Shown piece by piece: positions 34,540 through 44,534 of a stretch of 64,000 nt of DNA (the stretch's first letter is position 1; every line of letters begins with the position of its first letter). A program made the translations under genes and the position numbers. Where the stretch lies: positions 124,001-188,000 of the forward strand of contig JAJEAG010000055.1 in NCBI GenBank assembly GCA_022824265.1, given 5' to 3'. Below the pieces are notes generated by a model that ran no database searches, was not told the origin of the DNA, and worked only from the letters and a program-made list of their open reading frames with translations. The stretch comes from Candidatus Poribacteria bacterium. GTDB lineage: Bacteria; Poribacteria; WGA-4E; WGA-3G.

Positions 34540-34852
34540 TAACCTTTATGTTCCTGAGTATAAATATTACAAGTGTTTAGGAATCTTAAATTAGATGTAT
34601 TTTGGATAATATCGTGCTATTATACTTTGCAACGGAAGATATGTCAAATGTCTTTTATGACAACTTATCTTTTTACTTGATAAATCGTAGATAATGGTAT
34701 TATGCAAATTGCGACTTCAAGTCCTATACCTTGATATAACTTTCCGTAAGAAATATAGTATAAAGCAAATCCCACAATTTCTCATATCTGAGTTACCACT
34801 AACGCAATTTCAGCGAATAACATACACCACTTATTGAAGGAAGGACAACAAT
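34540..34852. other. Intergenic gap between phosphatase and phospholipid genes
   Basis: An AT-rich, 313-bp divergent region with no gene. TTGATA (34677-34682) and TATTAT (34698-34703) could be a weak plus-strand promoter with only 15-bp spacing. Confidence 0.3.
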
Positions 34853-35458
34853 ATGATTTCATTTTATAAGATAAAACCAAAGTTTCAGCAATTAGTGAAA
34901 CCACTACTAAATATGTTTTATAAAGCAGGTTTTACTGCGAACGGTATTACATGGATGGCGATATTACTGTCTTTCACGATTGGTATTCTGTTCTGGTATT
35001 TTCCCAATGGTCACATGCTTTGGATTTTCCCTATTGCACTATTACTAAGAATGACATTGAATGCTCTTGATGGTATGATGGCAAAAACCTATAATATGAC
35101 AAGTAAAGCAGGAGAAATACTGAATGAACTTGGGGACGTTGTTTCGGATGCAGTCCTATATTTGCCATTAGTAAAACTGGCAGGTGTGAATTTTCGGTGG
35201 GTGCTGTTGTTTATTTTCCTTTCAATGCTCAATGAATATATAGGGGTATTAACAAAAGCTGCAACTGGGACAAGAAGATACGATGGACCAATGGGGAAAA
35301 GTGATAGAGCATTCGTTTTGGGATTAACCTGTTTACTGTTTTACTTTTTCCCCACGATATATGCAGCCTTTGATTATATTTTTCTGGGGATGAGTGTTCT
35401 GCTGCTGTTGAGTTCTGCAATACGAATCAAAAATGGTTTGACCCAAGCGGAGAGTTGA
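34853..35458 (+). CDS. CDP-alcohol phosphatidyltransferase family protein with altered active site
   Basis: The 201-residue protein has six predicted membrane segments. Its CDP-alcohol phosphotransferase motif lies at residues 70-95 (NALDGMMAK, then GEILNELGD). Against DxxDGxxAR-x8-GxxxDxxxD it has Asn at two aspartate positions (N70, N91) and Lys at the Arg position (K78), while D73 and D95 remain. Typical members join CDP-diacylglycerol to an alcohol such as glycerol-phosphate or inositol-phosphate. The replaced ligands suggest altered chemistry. AGGAAGGA lies upstream, and a CdsA-like gene starts 2 nt after the stop. This pairing resembles E. coli ynbA-ynbB. Confidence 0.8.
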   Translation: MISFYKIKPKFQQLVKPLLNMFYKAGFTANGITWMAILLSFTIGILFWYFPNGHMLWIFPIALLLRMTLNALDGMMAKTYNMTSKAGEILNELGDVVSDAVLYLPLVKLAGVNFRWVLLFIFLSMLNEYIGVLTKAATGTRRYDGPMGKSDRAFVLGLTCLLFYFFPTIYAAFDYIFLGMSVLLLLSSAIRIKNGLTQAES

Positions 35459-35460
35459 AA

Positions 35461-36417
35461 ATGAATATACTTGATTTACTTATAGTACAACAAAAAGAGA
35501 TAGCCTTAGTCATCGGTCTGATATTCGGTATCCTGGTTTTTGCGAGTATTCTGTTTTGGATTATAAGTAAAGTTAAACCAAAAGCCAATCTTTCGGAATT
35601 AGTCATGCGAACAAAGTCTTGGTGGGTAATGGCGACTATCTTTGTTTTAGCAGTTGTCTTACATCCTGTCATCACTTTTATTTCATTGGGGTTACTTTCG
35701 TTTCTGGCATTACGGGAATTATCATCAATCAGCAAAAATGTCCGAGAGGCAGATCGTAAAGTATTGATATGGTGTTTTTTGAGCATTCCCTTTCAATATT
35801 ATTTTGCATACATCGGTCAGTATAGTTTGTTTATCATCTTCATCCCGGTGTTTATGTATCTATGGATCGCATTTATGTTGGTGATAATTGGTGAAACAGA
35901 GGATATTAGTCGTTCAATGAGCGTCCTGCCTGCTCAATTGATGTTAACGGTATTTGGTATTAGTCATTTAGCTTTTCTAATCTCATTGCCAGAAATTGAA
36001 GGATTTAATGCTGGTGGAAGGGCACTCTTGTTGTTTATTGTATTCATAACGGAAATGAACGATGTCTTCCAATTTACATGGGGAAAGTTTCTTGGTAGAT
36101 TTAAGGTTATTCCGAAGGTGAGTCCGGGTAAAACTTGGGAAGGACTTATAGGTGGTGTGATTACTTCAGTGGTAGTTGGATACTTTTTACGTTTCTTGAC
36201 ACCGTTTTCAGAGATTGAAATACTCATCACTTGTGGTGTAATTGCTATCACTGGATTCATCGGGGATGTAGTTGTGTCTGCGATTAAAAGGGATATTGGA
36301 CTTAAGGATACAGGGGATACAATTCCTGGACATGGTGGCATTTTAGATAGAATCGATTCCCTTGCGGTTACGGGTCCGGTGTTTTTTCATATCGTATATA
36401 TCATGTATTATGTGTAA
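35461..36417 (+). CDS. CdsA-like phosphatidate cytidylyltransferase
   Basis: The 318-residue protein has about eight membrane segments. Near its end it has the CdsA signature, with SAIKRDIGLKDTGDTIPGHG followed by GILDRID, matching the family pattern. It should make a CDP-activated lipid from CTP and a phosphatidic-acid-like lipid for the phosphatidyltransferase encoded just upstream. I chose the ATG at 35461 with GGAGAG upstream. A TTG two codons earlier would overlap the preceding gene. Confidence 0.88.
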   Translation: MNILDLLIVQQKEIALVIGLIFGILVFASILFWIISKVKPKANLSELVMRTKSWWVMATIFVLAVVLHPVITFISLGLLSFLALRELSSISKNVREADRKVLIWCFLSIPFQYYFAYIGQYSLFIIFIPVFMYLWIAFMLVIIGETEDISRSMSVLPAQLMLTVFGISHLAFLISLPEIEGFNAGGRALLLFIVFITEMNDVFQFTWGKFLGRFKVIPKVSPGKTWEGLIGGVITSVVVGYFLRFLTPFSEIEILITCGVIAITGFIGDVVVSAIKRDIGLKDTGDTIPGHGGILDRIDSLAVTGPVFFHIVYIMYYV

Positions 36418-36567
36418 TATCATATTAACACATGGGTTTAAAATAAGATAATAATATAGTCTTTTGTGAGTTAATAGGTAATATCGGATTACATTGAAGG
36501 ATTATTTTCTCATGAAAAATACATTGACTATCATTTTAGCGGTACCCTAACATTTGGAGACTATACA

Positions 36568-38712
36568 ATGGTAAAATTCCTTTATGCCAAGCGACTCATC
36601 ATTGGCATGTTAACAGGAGTTATTCTTATAATTATAGGTGGAGTATTTTTTCTCAAACACCTTGATGATGAGAGGATACTTGAAAAAGAACGCAACATAC
36701 GGCTTGACTATAAGCAGTGGCATTTACCTGAAGGGGCAAGTGCACGTATTGGATCAGGGACTGTCAATGCGATGCAGTATTCGCCAGATGGCAATTTGTT
36801 AGCTGTTGTAAGTGATATTGGTGTATGGATTCTTAGTACCCAGACAGCAGAAGCACAACATTTTCTTGCAGCAAATACCGGGGTTATCAATAGTATCTCA
36901 TTTAGTGCTGATGGTAGTACCCTTGCTGTAGGAACTGAAAATGGTGAAGTGCAGCTCTGGAATACTTCTACGGGTGAACACCAGAAAACCTTTACAAGAC
37001 GAAAGTATCGTTATGGTGTTGATAATGTCTTTTTTATGCCTAATGGTCACACACTGGTAGTTGTCTATTCCTCTATGGTTGACTTGTGGGATGTCCCCAA
37101 AGGACAGCGCAAAAACACACTATCTGCAGTTGAAAATGGGACGGACGATAACGTTAACAACATACCAAACATGTATATGAGCTTAGGCGGACACAACAAT
37201 TCATTCAGTTCAGATGGGAAAACAATCGCAAGTGCCAGTAGCAATGATACTTTTCGTTTCTGGGATATTGCGACACGAAAAGAAGTGCACACACTTATTG
37301 CTGAACATTCGAACAGGTTCGAAAATTTGGCATCCTTTAGTTCAGATTTACGAACACTTGCAATTGCAGATCAAAGTTATAAAAGGCAAAGGTTCAATCG
37401 GGTTTGGGAGATCAATCTTTGGGATGTCAACACTGGAACGCGGAGGAAAATATTCGAAACAGATAGTTTTGGGATTTCGTTTTTAGTTTTCAGTCAAGAT
37501 GGAAACTTCCTTGCCAGTTTAGATAATCTTGCAATTCATATATGGGATGTCAACACTGGAAAAGTAAAGCAAAGATTTAAAGAATATAAAAGTGCTGTTA
37601 CGTCAGTCGCTTTCAGTCCAGATAACCAAACGCTTGTTAGTTCCAGTGTTGACAATACGTTACGTTTTTTTGATGTTGACACCGGTAAAATAAAGAAAAC
37701 AGTAACAGGATATGGAGCATTATTTAGAGATGTATCGCTAAGTGCTGATACACACACGCTTATGAGTTTGTGTTATGGCAGCAACATCCTTCGTCTATGG
37801 GATTCAAACACAAGTCAGCATAAAAATAACTTCATAGCAGATAAGAAATATGTTACGGACGCTGTTCTAAGTCCAGATGGAAGATGGCTTGCGGGTAGTT
37901 CAATTCTTCATAATACTATCCATCTTTGGGATGTCAATACCCATAAACTTATAAAACTTAAGGGACCAAGGAGAATTACCGGTATCGCATTTAGCCGTGA
38001 TGGAGAAGTGCTTACGAGTTGGGGAATAGCGGGTAACCGCAAATCTATTATCCAGTTCTATGACGTTGACACCGGAAGGATAGAGCGAACCTTGCAGCTA
38101 AATGATCAAGAAAGCTTAAGCATTCATGAGGACATATATTTTGACAAGAAAATGTTGGCGGGTATCGGAAAATACTTTGACCCGAATCTTTTCGTATGGA
38201 ATTTAGATACAGGAGATTACAAATTCACAGACGTAGGAGTCAAGGAAGTTATTGTGGCAAGGTTTAGTCCGGATGGACGAATGCTTGCAATTGTAGGCAA
38301 AACGCTGCCTCAACAGGTACCAAAAACAGAAAGAAATATCGTACTTTGGAATGTAGAGACAGGAAACTATATTCGTCCCCTCTCAGGACATACTGATGAT
38401 GTTAAGAGTATTACTTTCAGTACGGATAGTCGAACACTCGCCAGTGGAAGTCAAGACGAAACAATCCGTTTATGGGATATAGAAACAGGCAGCAGCAAAG
38501 TTCTCACGGATCCAAACTGGAAAGATGGTTACCAAAGATATGAAGTCAGAGTCACCTCTACATTAGCTTTCAGTCCAGATGGACAGACACTCGCAAGTGG
38601 AATGATGCTGGGTGATATTCACCTCTGGAAAACTGGGACTGGTACGAAAAAGAAAACACTTCGCGGACATAGCCAAAGGGTGTCACATCTTTTCTTTAGT
38701 CCCGATGGTTAA
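36568..38712 (+). CDS. WD40-repeat protein with N-terminal membrane anchor, cut short by an in-frame TAA
   Basis: The 714-residue product has one membrane segment (about 10-30) and WD40 blades with FSPDGxxLAxxSxDxxIRLWDxxTG-type sequence throughout. These proteins act as scaffolds. The last codon before the stop is in FSPDG, and the TAA (38710-38712) stands where a Gln is usual (SPDGQTL). In the same frame the sequence continues TLISVSNDGTVLIWDLTHP and then stops at 38770-38772. A single C-to-T change has removed the final blade strand. GGAG precedes the ATG. The 38785-39279 region belongs to another gene. Confidence 0.82.
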   Translation: MVKFLYAKRLIIGMLTGVILIIIGGVFFLKHLDDERILEKERNIRLDYKQWHLPEGASARIGSGTVNAMQYSPDGNLLAVVSDIGVWILSTQTAEAQHFLAANTGVINSISFSADGSTLAVGTENGEVQLWNTSTGEHQKTFTRRKYRYGVDNVFFMPNGHTLVVVYSSMVDLWDVPKGQRKNTLSAVENGTDDNVNNIPNMYMSLGGHNNSFSSDGKTIASASSNDTFRFWDIATRKEVHTLIAEHSNRFENLASFSSDLRTLAIADQSYKRQRFNRVWEINLWDVNTGTRRKIFETDSFGISFLVFSQDGNFLASLDNLAIHIWDVNTGKVKQRFKEYKSAVTSVAFSPDNQTLVSSSVDNTLRFFDVDTGKIKKTVTGYGALFRDVSLSADTHTLMSLCYGSNILRLWDSNTSQHKNNFIADKKYVTDAVLSPDGRWLAGSSILHNTIHLWDVNTHKLIKLKGPRRITGIAFSRDGEVLTSWGIAGNRKSIIQFYDVDTGRIERTLQLNDQESLSIHEDIYFDKKMLAGIGKYFDPNLFVWNLDTGDYKFTDVGVKEVIVARFSPDGRMLAIVGKTLPQQVPKTERNIVLWNVETGNYIRPLSGHTDDVKSITFSTDSRTLASGSQDETIRLWDIETGSSKVLTDPNWKDGYQRYEVRVTSTLAFSPDGQTLASGMMLGDIHLWKTGTGTKKKTLRGHSQRVSHLFFSPDG

Positions 38713-38814
38713 ACGCTCATCAGCGTCAGCAATGATGGAACTGTGTTAATATGGGACCTTACACACCCATAATCCGACACCCATTTGTTCGGTTTCATAA
38801 CTTTCCAGACCTAT

Positions 38815-39279
38815 ATGAAAATCACTACAACACATCTTGCCATTTTCACCCAACCATTTCTCAACCTTCTATTAGATGGACATAAAACCATTGAAACACG
38901 CATGAGCAAAATCAAACTCCCGCCGTATAAAGTTGTCTCAGTTGGAGACCATGTTATCATGAAACAGAGTGGAGGTCCCATCAAAGGTGCGTTTGAAGTC
39001 GCTGAAGTTGATACTTTCCACGCAGAATCATGTCTTGGTAAGCAACTGTATGAGTCTATTTGTGATGTGGACGGTCTAAGAATCTTTGGTCACCGAGATG
39101 TTATGAATATATATCGCGATGTATTCGAAAAGAAGTGGTGTGCGTCTAAGTATGCGACGTTTATGCAGGTGAAAAATGTCCAACGTTACAATCCCGTTAT
39201 TTCGATAAAGAAAACGAACCGACAGGCGTGGGTTGTGTTAGGGGATGGCACGGCTGAGGAGTGGTTGTGTCAATTATGA
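38815..39279 (+). CDS. ASCH-domain protein
   Basis: About 154 residues. The segment KITTTHLAIFTQPFLNLLLD, GHKTIETRMSKIKLPPYKV and GDHVIMKQSGGPIKGAFEVAEV is the PUA-like ASCH fold, a possible RNA-binding or nucleic-acid-modification domain. The rest has WVVLGDGTAEEW at the C-terminus. The start is uncertain: a TTG at 38785 and the ATG at 38815 both lack a strong ribosome binding site. I used the ATG. Confidence 0.68.
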   Translation: MKITTTHLAIFTQPFLNLLLDGHKTIETRMSKIKLPPYKVVSVGDHVIMKQSGGPIKGAFEVAEVDTFHAESCLGKQLYESICDVDGLRIFGHRDVMNIYRDVFEKKWCASKYATFMQVKNVQRYNPVISIKKTNRQAWVVLGDGTAEEWLCQL

Positions 39280-39398
39280 CAGAAAATATGAGATTTGTAG
39301 ATTGGAACAAACAAGTTACAATTTGAGGAATGTAGAAACAAATTAGGTAACGGGTTGATAGGATTCGACGAAATACTGCTGCTGAATGAGGTAAATGA

Positions 39399-42300
39399 TC
39401 AGTCTGTTTCGTAAGTTACAGCAAAGGCACCCACACGGCAAACCCGTTTGTAAGCACAGTAGGAACAAGGTTTAGTTGGGTCGTTAGGAGGTTCAGGCTT
39501 ATCACCTTCTTCCGCTGAGTCTTGAAATGTATCTACATGTATAATGAGAGGGAAGAACCCGTCAGATATATTAGCAACAAAGTATTCAACATAACATTGG
39601 ACGCGAGTAAGAATTTCATCAAATTCCCCATCCTTTAACAACTGCTGATTGTTTGTACCAAAAGAATTCCACCTTTCACCGTTGAAATTTCTAAACGAGG
39701 TGCCATTTTGTGATTCTTCTCCAATACCAAGTTCAACGTCGAATTCGTTCAATCTGATTTTGTGGTAGAGTCCCGCTGCAGGTTCTAAACCCGTTATCCC
39801 TTTCTCATCTAACAATTTCTGTGCGATTTGTAAGTAGATCGGTAGTTGTATACTTCGTCCTTCAAGGATGTCTCGCTTTCCTATTTTTGAACTTCCTGTT
39901 TTATAATCAATGACATTATAGCTGCTGTCACCTAAGTCTATTCGGTCAATTCTACCCATCATATTTACATTGCCAATTTGAATTGGCTCTAAGCAGCTGA
40001 GTTCAGGATCGCCAGGCTGATTCGTCGGTCCGAAACTAACCTCAAAGTAATGTGGGTTAATATTTAGATTGTATACGTGCTCCGCAATAAGCCATTTATG
40101 TAGAGCGGTACGCTGTTTTTCTATCTCAATTTTCCAAAAGAGATTATCCTCGTTGACATTTGAACGCTCATTTCGTCTGGTTTCAGATTTGGCATGTAAA
40201 ATTTCATCTAATTGCTGTTTTGCTTGCTCAAAGATATCATCTGAGCATTGTCCGATAGGTGAGTCTTCACTATCACGCCGTTTCAAATAGAATTCGCAGA
40301 GAACATCATGAATCAACGATCCTTTTTCAAGACTTGATGGTTCGTCTTCTTCGTCCTCTTCTTTTTTTATAGGATTCAGAACTTTATGAACAAAATATTG
40401 AAACGGACAATTAGCATAAGTTTCCAATTCTGTGACGGAATATGTCCTTTCACTCAATTTTTGTAACGCATCAAGACTTTCTTCAGAAAGGTTTTCTTCT
40501 TTTAATACACCCTCGTAAGCCGAATGTTCATGTGTTTCTTCTCGACTCTTTTCAACTAAAACAACATGGTCAATTAAAGGACGCATGTCTTCAATTTCAT
40601 GTGGAAATATGTCTTTGGATGGGTTCTCTACTGTCCCTACATGATTACCATACGTGCTAAGGAAACCGGGAATACTACCTAATGAGGAATTGGCTACCTC
40701 TTCTGAACCGATTTTAGCGACTGCCTGTAATTGTGTTAAGAATAGGGATGGAATTAATTCCGATACATTCTCGCGTTGTGGAACAAGGAGATATAGTCGC
40801 TCCCGAAAGGATTTCAAAACACGATAGAATAGAAACCTATTATCGTGCAGCAACTCCTCTTCAGTACGATACGGTCTGTCTGGAAGCATCGGATCAGGAC
40901 GATAATTTGGCGGGAATCCACCGTCCACAAAATCACCTAAAAAGACGGTATGATACTCTAAACTTCTGAGTTCACCGAGCGTGACAATCTTTACAGTTTC
41001 GCCTTTTGAAGGTGTCCGATTTTGATAATGTGTATGCTTTGCAATGTGGCGGAGTTTTTTAATGTAATCATCAAGCAGGTATGTCTGATTCCCTTCTTTT
41101 GTTAGCACAGTACAAAGTTCTTGTACGATCTTAATGAATTGATGATATGCGTTCACTTCACCTTCAACTATTTCTCTGTTTTTTTCTAACATTGATCTTA
41201 GGATGTTGTGGAGTACTTTACCTGCCTGCAGTAATTCTTCCACATATTCCTGAAATTTGGCTGGATGTATCCTACCGGAAGGTGGTTTGACTATATCCTC
41301 AGAGAAATAGGCATTTCCTACAGGTTCTTGTTGTGAAAGCAACCGAGAAAAGATGGCTTTGACGACCTCTGACTTCATCAACGGTACACTTTCCGTAAGT
41401 GTATAAGGAATACCGAATGCGGGAAAAGTTTCTGCAATACGTTGCTGATATTGACCTAAATTGTAAAATGCAACACAGATTTCACTTAGTCTACATTCCT
41501 CATTTGACATCTGTTGTTTGATGAGATAGGCAATCTGTTCTACCTCTTCGTTTCGGTCAGCAGGTTTCAAGACTTTAATTTCATCTGTTAGGTCACGTTT
41601 ATTGTCTATGGCAGTATTGGATCGGAATAGGTTTTCAGAGTAATTTTGATGCCTATCATGATCACGGTCATAGATGGTATCAATGTGAACATCTGCATCT
41701 CTGAAATGTGAGACAAGGTCAATTATATTTCTATATAGGTCAACATTATCTTCAACACAGTCAGTACGAAACCACATATCAATATCAGGTATTTCAGCAA
41801 TCTTTGTAAGAATCTTGATATCTGATTTAGAAAGAACTGAAAATCCCTCAATAGTAACAAGGTCAACACGAGAAAATGACTTTTTGAAGAAGTCGTGCTG
41901 GAAATGTTTGGCAAGATATAGGTGTTTTCCCTTATCATCTATCCAGTTATCCTGAAGTCTTGTCTCATAATTACTATAAAACTGAGATAGATCAGTCTCG
42001 GTAGGTATATTGTCCGCAGTATCTCCTTGATCTTTTAGGTTATTTATTGTGTTCGCTATAAGGGAGAGTGTGCTGTCTGGAATAGGTCTATTTTGGATTG
42101 GTCTAAATGTAGGATATGTGTCGGTATCATCTCCTGCTATTTCGTTGAGTAATAGGTTTTGAAGTCCTGGTGAGATGTGCTGCATTGATGGACAAGCTTG
42201 GTTGTATAGTCTATACACGAGATGTTCAATGGTATAAACCTGTAAATTGGCTACTGCACGGTTTGGGTGATACGCAATCAATTGACGTTGTCGCTTCAAA

Positions 42301-42452
42301 CGCGCATCATCATTTGGCACAATGACAACAAAGGTTGAGGCATCGTCATTCTTAATTCTTGTTTTGAGGGTTTCTTCTATGTATTGCATTTTTTGGAAAG
42401 TTACGGCATACGGAGTACGCCTACTACCGTACTTGTGTTCCAAGTGGCACAT
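39399..42452 (-). CDS. AddB-like PD-(D/E)XK nuclease with iron-sulfur cysteines
   Basis: The 1017-residue protein has a helicase-like N-terminal part without a visible Walker A motif. Its C-terminal nuclease has ERTYSVTELETYANCPFQYF (first cluster Cys), GSLIHDVL, GRIDRIDLGD, VIDYKTG and the triplet CSYCAYKRVC at the end. The pattern is that of AddB, the partner of AddA in recombination-repair nucleases. AddA is not in the window, and orphan relatives act with other helicases. The start overlaps the metG 3' end by 29 bp. The exact start is uncertain; MQYIEE about 21 codons in is an alternative. Confidence 0.82.
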   Translation of the reverse strand: MCHLEHKYGSRRTPYAVTFQKMQYIEETLKTRIKNDDASTFVVIVPNDDARLKRQRQLIAYHPNRAVANLQVYTIEHLVYRLYNQACPSMQHISPGLQNLLLNEIAGDDTDTYPTFRPIQNRPIPDSTLSLIANTINNLKDQGDTADNIPTETDLSQFYSNYETRLQDNWIDDKGKHLYLAKHFQHDFFKKSFSRVDLVTIEGFSVLSKSDIKILTKIAEIPDIDMWFRTDCVEDNVDLYRNIIDLVSHFRDADVHIDTIYDRDHDRHQNYSENLFRSNTAIDNKRDLTDEIKVLKPADRNEEVEQIAYLIKQQMSNEECRLSEICVAFYNLGQYQQRIAETFPAFGIPYTLTESVPLMKSEVVKAIFSRLLSQQEPVGNAYFSEDIVKPPSGRIHPAKFQEYVEELLQAGKVLHNILRSMLEKNREIVEGEVNAYHQFIKIVQELCTVLTKEGNQTYLLDDYIKKLRHIAKHTHYQNRTPSKGETVKIVTLGELRSLEYHTVFLGDFVDGGFPPNYRPDPMLPDRPYRTEEELLHDNRFLFYRVLKSFRERLYLLVPQRENVSELIPSLFLTQLQAVAKIGSEEVANSSLGSIPGFLSTYGNHVGTVENPSKDIFPHEIEDMRPLIDHVVLVEKSREETHEHSAYEGVLKEENLSEESLDALQKLSERTYSVTELETYANCPFQYFVHKVLNPIKKEEDEEDEPSSLEKGSLIHDVLCEFYLKRRDSEDSPIGQCSDDIFEQAKQQLDEILHAKSETRRNERSNVNEDNLFWKIEIEKQRTALHKWLIAEHVYNLNINPHYFEVSFGPTNQPGDPELSCLEPIQIGNVNMMGRIDRIDLGDSSYNVIDYKTGSSKIGKRDILEGRSIQLPIYLQIAQKLLDEKGITGLEPAAGLYHKIRLNEFDVELGIGEESQNGTSFRNFNGERWNSFGTNNQQLLKDGEFDEILTRVQCYVEYFVANISDGFFPLIIHVDTFQDSAEEGDKPEPPNDPTKPCSYCAYKRVCRVGAFAVTYETD

Positions 42453-44319
42453 CTGTTTCAGGACTTGCTAACACAATAGAATCACCGCTTGCAGCGAGAA
42501 TCATGCCGTGTGATTCAACATTGCGAATCGTCGCGGGTTCCAAATTCACAACTACAATAACCTGTTTTCCGATCAAGGTATCAGGTTTATAATGTTCCGC
42601 AATTCCTGCAACTACCTGCCGTTTTTCTGTACCGAGGTCTACTTGCAATTTGAGGAGACGGTCTGCCCCTTCAATCAGTTCAGCAGATATAACGTTCGCA
42701 ACCCGTAAATCCATCTTTTGAAAATCAGCAAAGGAGATTAGATCGGTTTTCTTTTCGGATTCTTTCTTTTTTGGTTTAGCCGTTTCTTTTTTCTGTTGTG
42801 GCTTTTCCTTTTTGAGATCAACACGCGGGAAGATAGGTTCACCTTTACTAACTTTTAGGTCTGTCGGTAAACGTCCCCAATCTGCAACAGAATCGAATTC
42901 TGATAACCCGATCTGTTTCTGTATTTTCTCAGCGGTATCTGGAATAAAAGGTGAAATCAAGACTGATACGAATCGTAGTGCTTCTAAACTGTTGTAAAGG
43001 ATAGTTCCCATTCTCGGTTTTGTCTCTGGTTTGGTGAGTGTCCACACTTCAGTTTGTTGCACATAACGGTTGACACGTCGCACAAATTCCCAGATCGTTT
43101 CCAAAGCACTATCAAAAGCGAATGTATTCATCTGTGCGTCCAAGGTTTCCGAAGTCTTTTGCGCCATCTGCTTAATTTCTTCGTCAAATTCTCCGGGTGT
43201 TGTCGGTTCTGGGATCCCATCAAAGTTTTTGTTCACTAACCCAAGGACACGATTTAGCAGATTACCCAAATCGTTTGCCAGATCAGCGTTGTAACGTTGA
43301 TGTAAGCGTGTAGGACGGTAATCTCCATCGTTTCCAAAACTAAACTCGCGTAGCAGATAATATCGGAACGCATCTACACCATAAGTGTCAATGTTTCCAT
43401 CCATATCAATGAAGATTCCCCGCGTTTTGCTCAGTGCTTCGCCATCTTTAGTCAACCAACCGTGTGCGACAATCTGCTTTGGAAGGGGTAGGTTCGCTGC
43501 CATCAACATTGCGGGCCAAAGCAGCGCGTGAAAACGAGCAATATCCTTACCCATTATGTGGACATCGGCGGGCCAAAAAGTCTGGTATTCTTCGTTTTCT
43601 GTCTCATAACCGAGGGCAGTAATATAGTTACTCAAAGCCTCTATCCAGATATAGATGATATGCTTTGGATCAAATGGGAATGGAATCCCCCAAGGTAGGG
43701 ATGCACGTGAAATACTCACATCTTGTAGGCCAGATTCCAGAAAGTTTAACAACTCGTTGCGACGAGTTTCAGGATAGACAAAATCAGGATTCTCGTGAAA
43801 ATGCGTGAGTAAACGCTCTTGATACTTTGAGAGTCTAAAGAAATAGTTCTCTTCTTCCAGCCATTGCAGCGGCAATTTATGAGTGGGACAGACTTTATCA
43901 TCTGTAAGTTCTTTCTCTGAAAAGAACTCCTCACATGAGACGCAGTAATAGCCTTCGTACTTCCCTTTATAAACATCACCGTTGTCATAGAGTACATTAA
44001 GGAATTTTTGCGCGCCACGCTTGTGTAAATCGCTGGTTGTACGGAAAAAGATGTCATGTGAGATGTTCAGTCGTTCCCATAGTTTAACGAACGTAGGTGC
44101 GATCTTATCACAGTAAGCTTGCGGTGAAAGCCCTTCCTCTTTAGCAGCGTTATACACATTCGCAGCATGCTCGTCGACACCAGTAAGATAGCAGACATCC
44201 TTACCTTTAAGACGGTGATATCGCGCTAAGACATCTGCGGCAATAGTGGTATAAGCATTTCCTGCGTGCGGTTCTGCATTGGGATAGTAAATAGGCGTGG
44301 TGATGTAATAAGCACTCAT
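42424..44319 (-). CDS. metG: Methionyl-tRNA synthetase with C-terminal EMAP tRNA-binding domain
   Basis: The 631-residue enzyme has the class I HIGH motif (as PHAGNAY, about residues 17-23) and a KMSKS-like site as GEALSKTRG. Zinc cysteines lie in the CVSCEEFF-VCPTH insert. A final domain (KMDLRVANVISAELIEGADR, LLKLQVDLGTEKRQVVAGI) matches the EMAP-II/Arc1p tRNA-binding fold found in metG of many bacteria. It charges initiator and elongator tRNA-Met. The ATG at 44319 is chosen over a TTG at 44352, though its ribosome binding site is weak. The downstream nuclease gene overlaps its end. Confidence 0.93.
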   Translation of the reverse strand: MSAYYITTPIYYPNAEPHAGNAYTTIAADVLARYHRLKGKDVCYLTGVDEHAANVYNAAKEEGLSPQAYCDKIAPTFVKLWERLNISHDIFFRTTSDLHKRGAQKFLNVLYDNGDVYKGKYEGYYCVSCEEFFSEKELTDDKVCPTHKLPLQWLEEENYFFRLSKYQERLLTHFHENPDFVYPETRRNELLNFLESGLQDVSISRASLPWGIPFPFDPKHIIYIWIEALSNYITALGYETENEEYQTFWPADVHIMGKDIARFHALLWPAMLMAANLPLPKQIVAHGWLTKDGEALSKTRGIFIDMDGNIDTYGVDAFRYYLLREFSFGNDGDYRPTRLHQRYNADLANDLGNLLNRVLGLVNKNFDGIPEPTTPGEFDEEIKQMAQKTSETLDAQMNTFAFDSALETIWEFVRRVNRYVQQTEVWTLTKPETKPRMGTILYNSLEALRFVSVLISPFIPDTAEKIQKQIGLSEFDSVADWGRLPTDLKVSKGEPIFPRVDLKKEKPQQKKETAKPKKKESEKKTDLISFADFQKMDLRVANVISAELIEGADRLLKLQVDLGTEKRQVVAGIAEHYKPDTLIGKQVIVVVNLEPATIRNVESHGMILAASGDSIVLASPETDVPLGTQVR

Positions 44320-44534
44320 ATATTTCTTAATAAGACTCCCCGTTAGATCCAAGTCATTGTTAGACGATAATGGTAATAAAGCAATTCTTATTTTATCCTA
44401 ATGGGGTGGGTATGTCAAGTGCATTTGAGTGATGTGGACGTAAGTTGGGTTAACCAAAAATGTTTGTACATATCAATCTAAGGATTGATATTGTGAATGT
44501 AAACTGATGGTAGTACAATTGCCCCAGATTTCTT

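Noticed and set aside
36511-36549. 12-codon open frame MKNTLTIILAVP before the WD40 gene
   Set aside because: It resembles a truncated signal peptide but is too short and lacks a clear ribosome binding site. It could be a leader peptide but is not supported.
38710-38712. Programmed recoding at the WD40 stop codon
   Set aside because: The codon is TAA, which is not used for selenocysteine or pyrrolysine, and no downstream recoding structure is evident. A simple mutation or sequence error is more likely.
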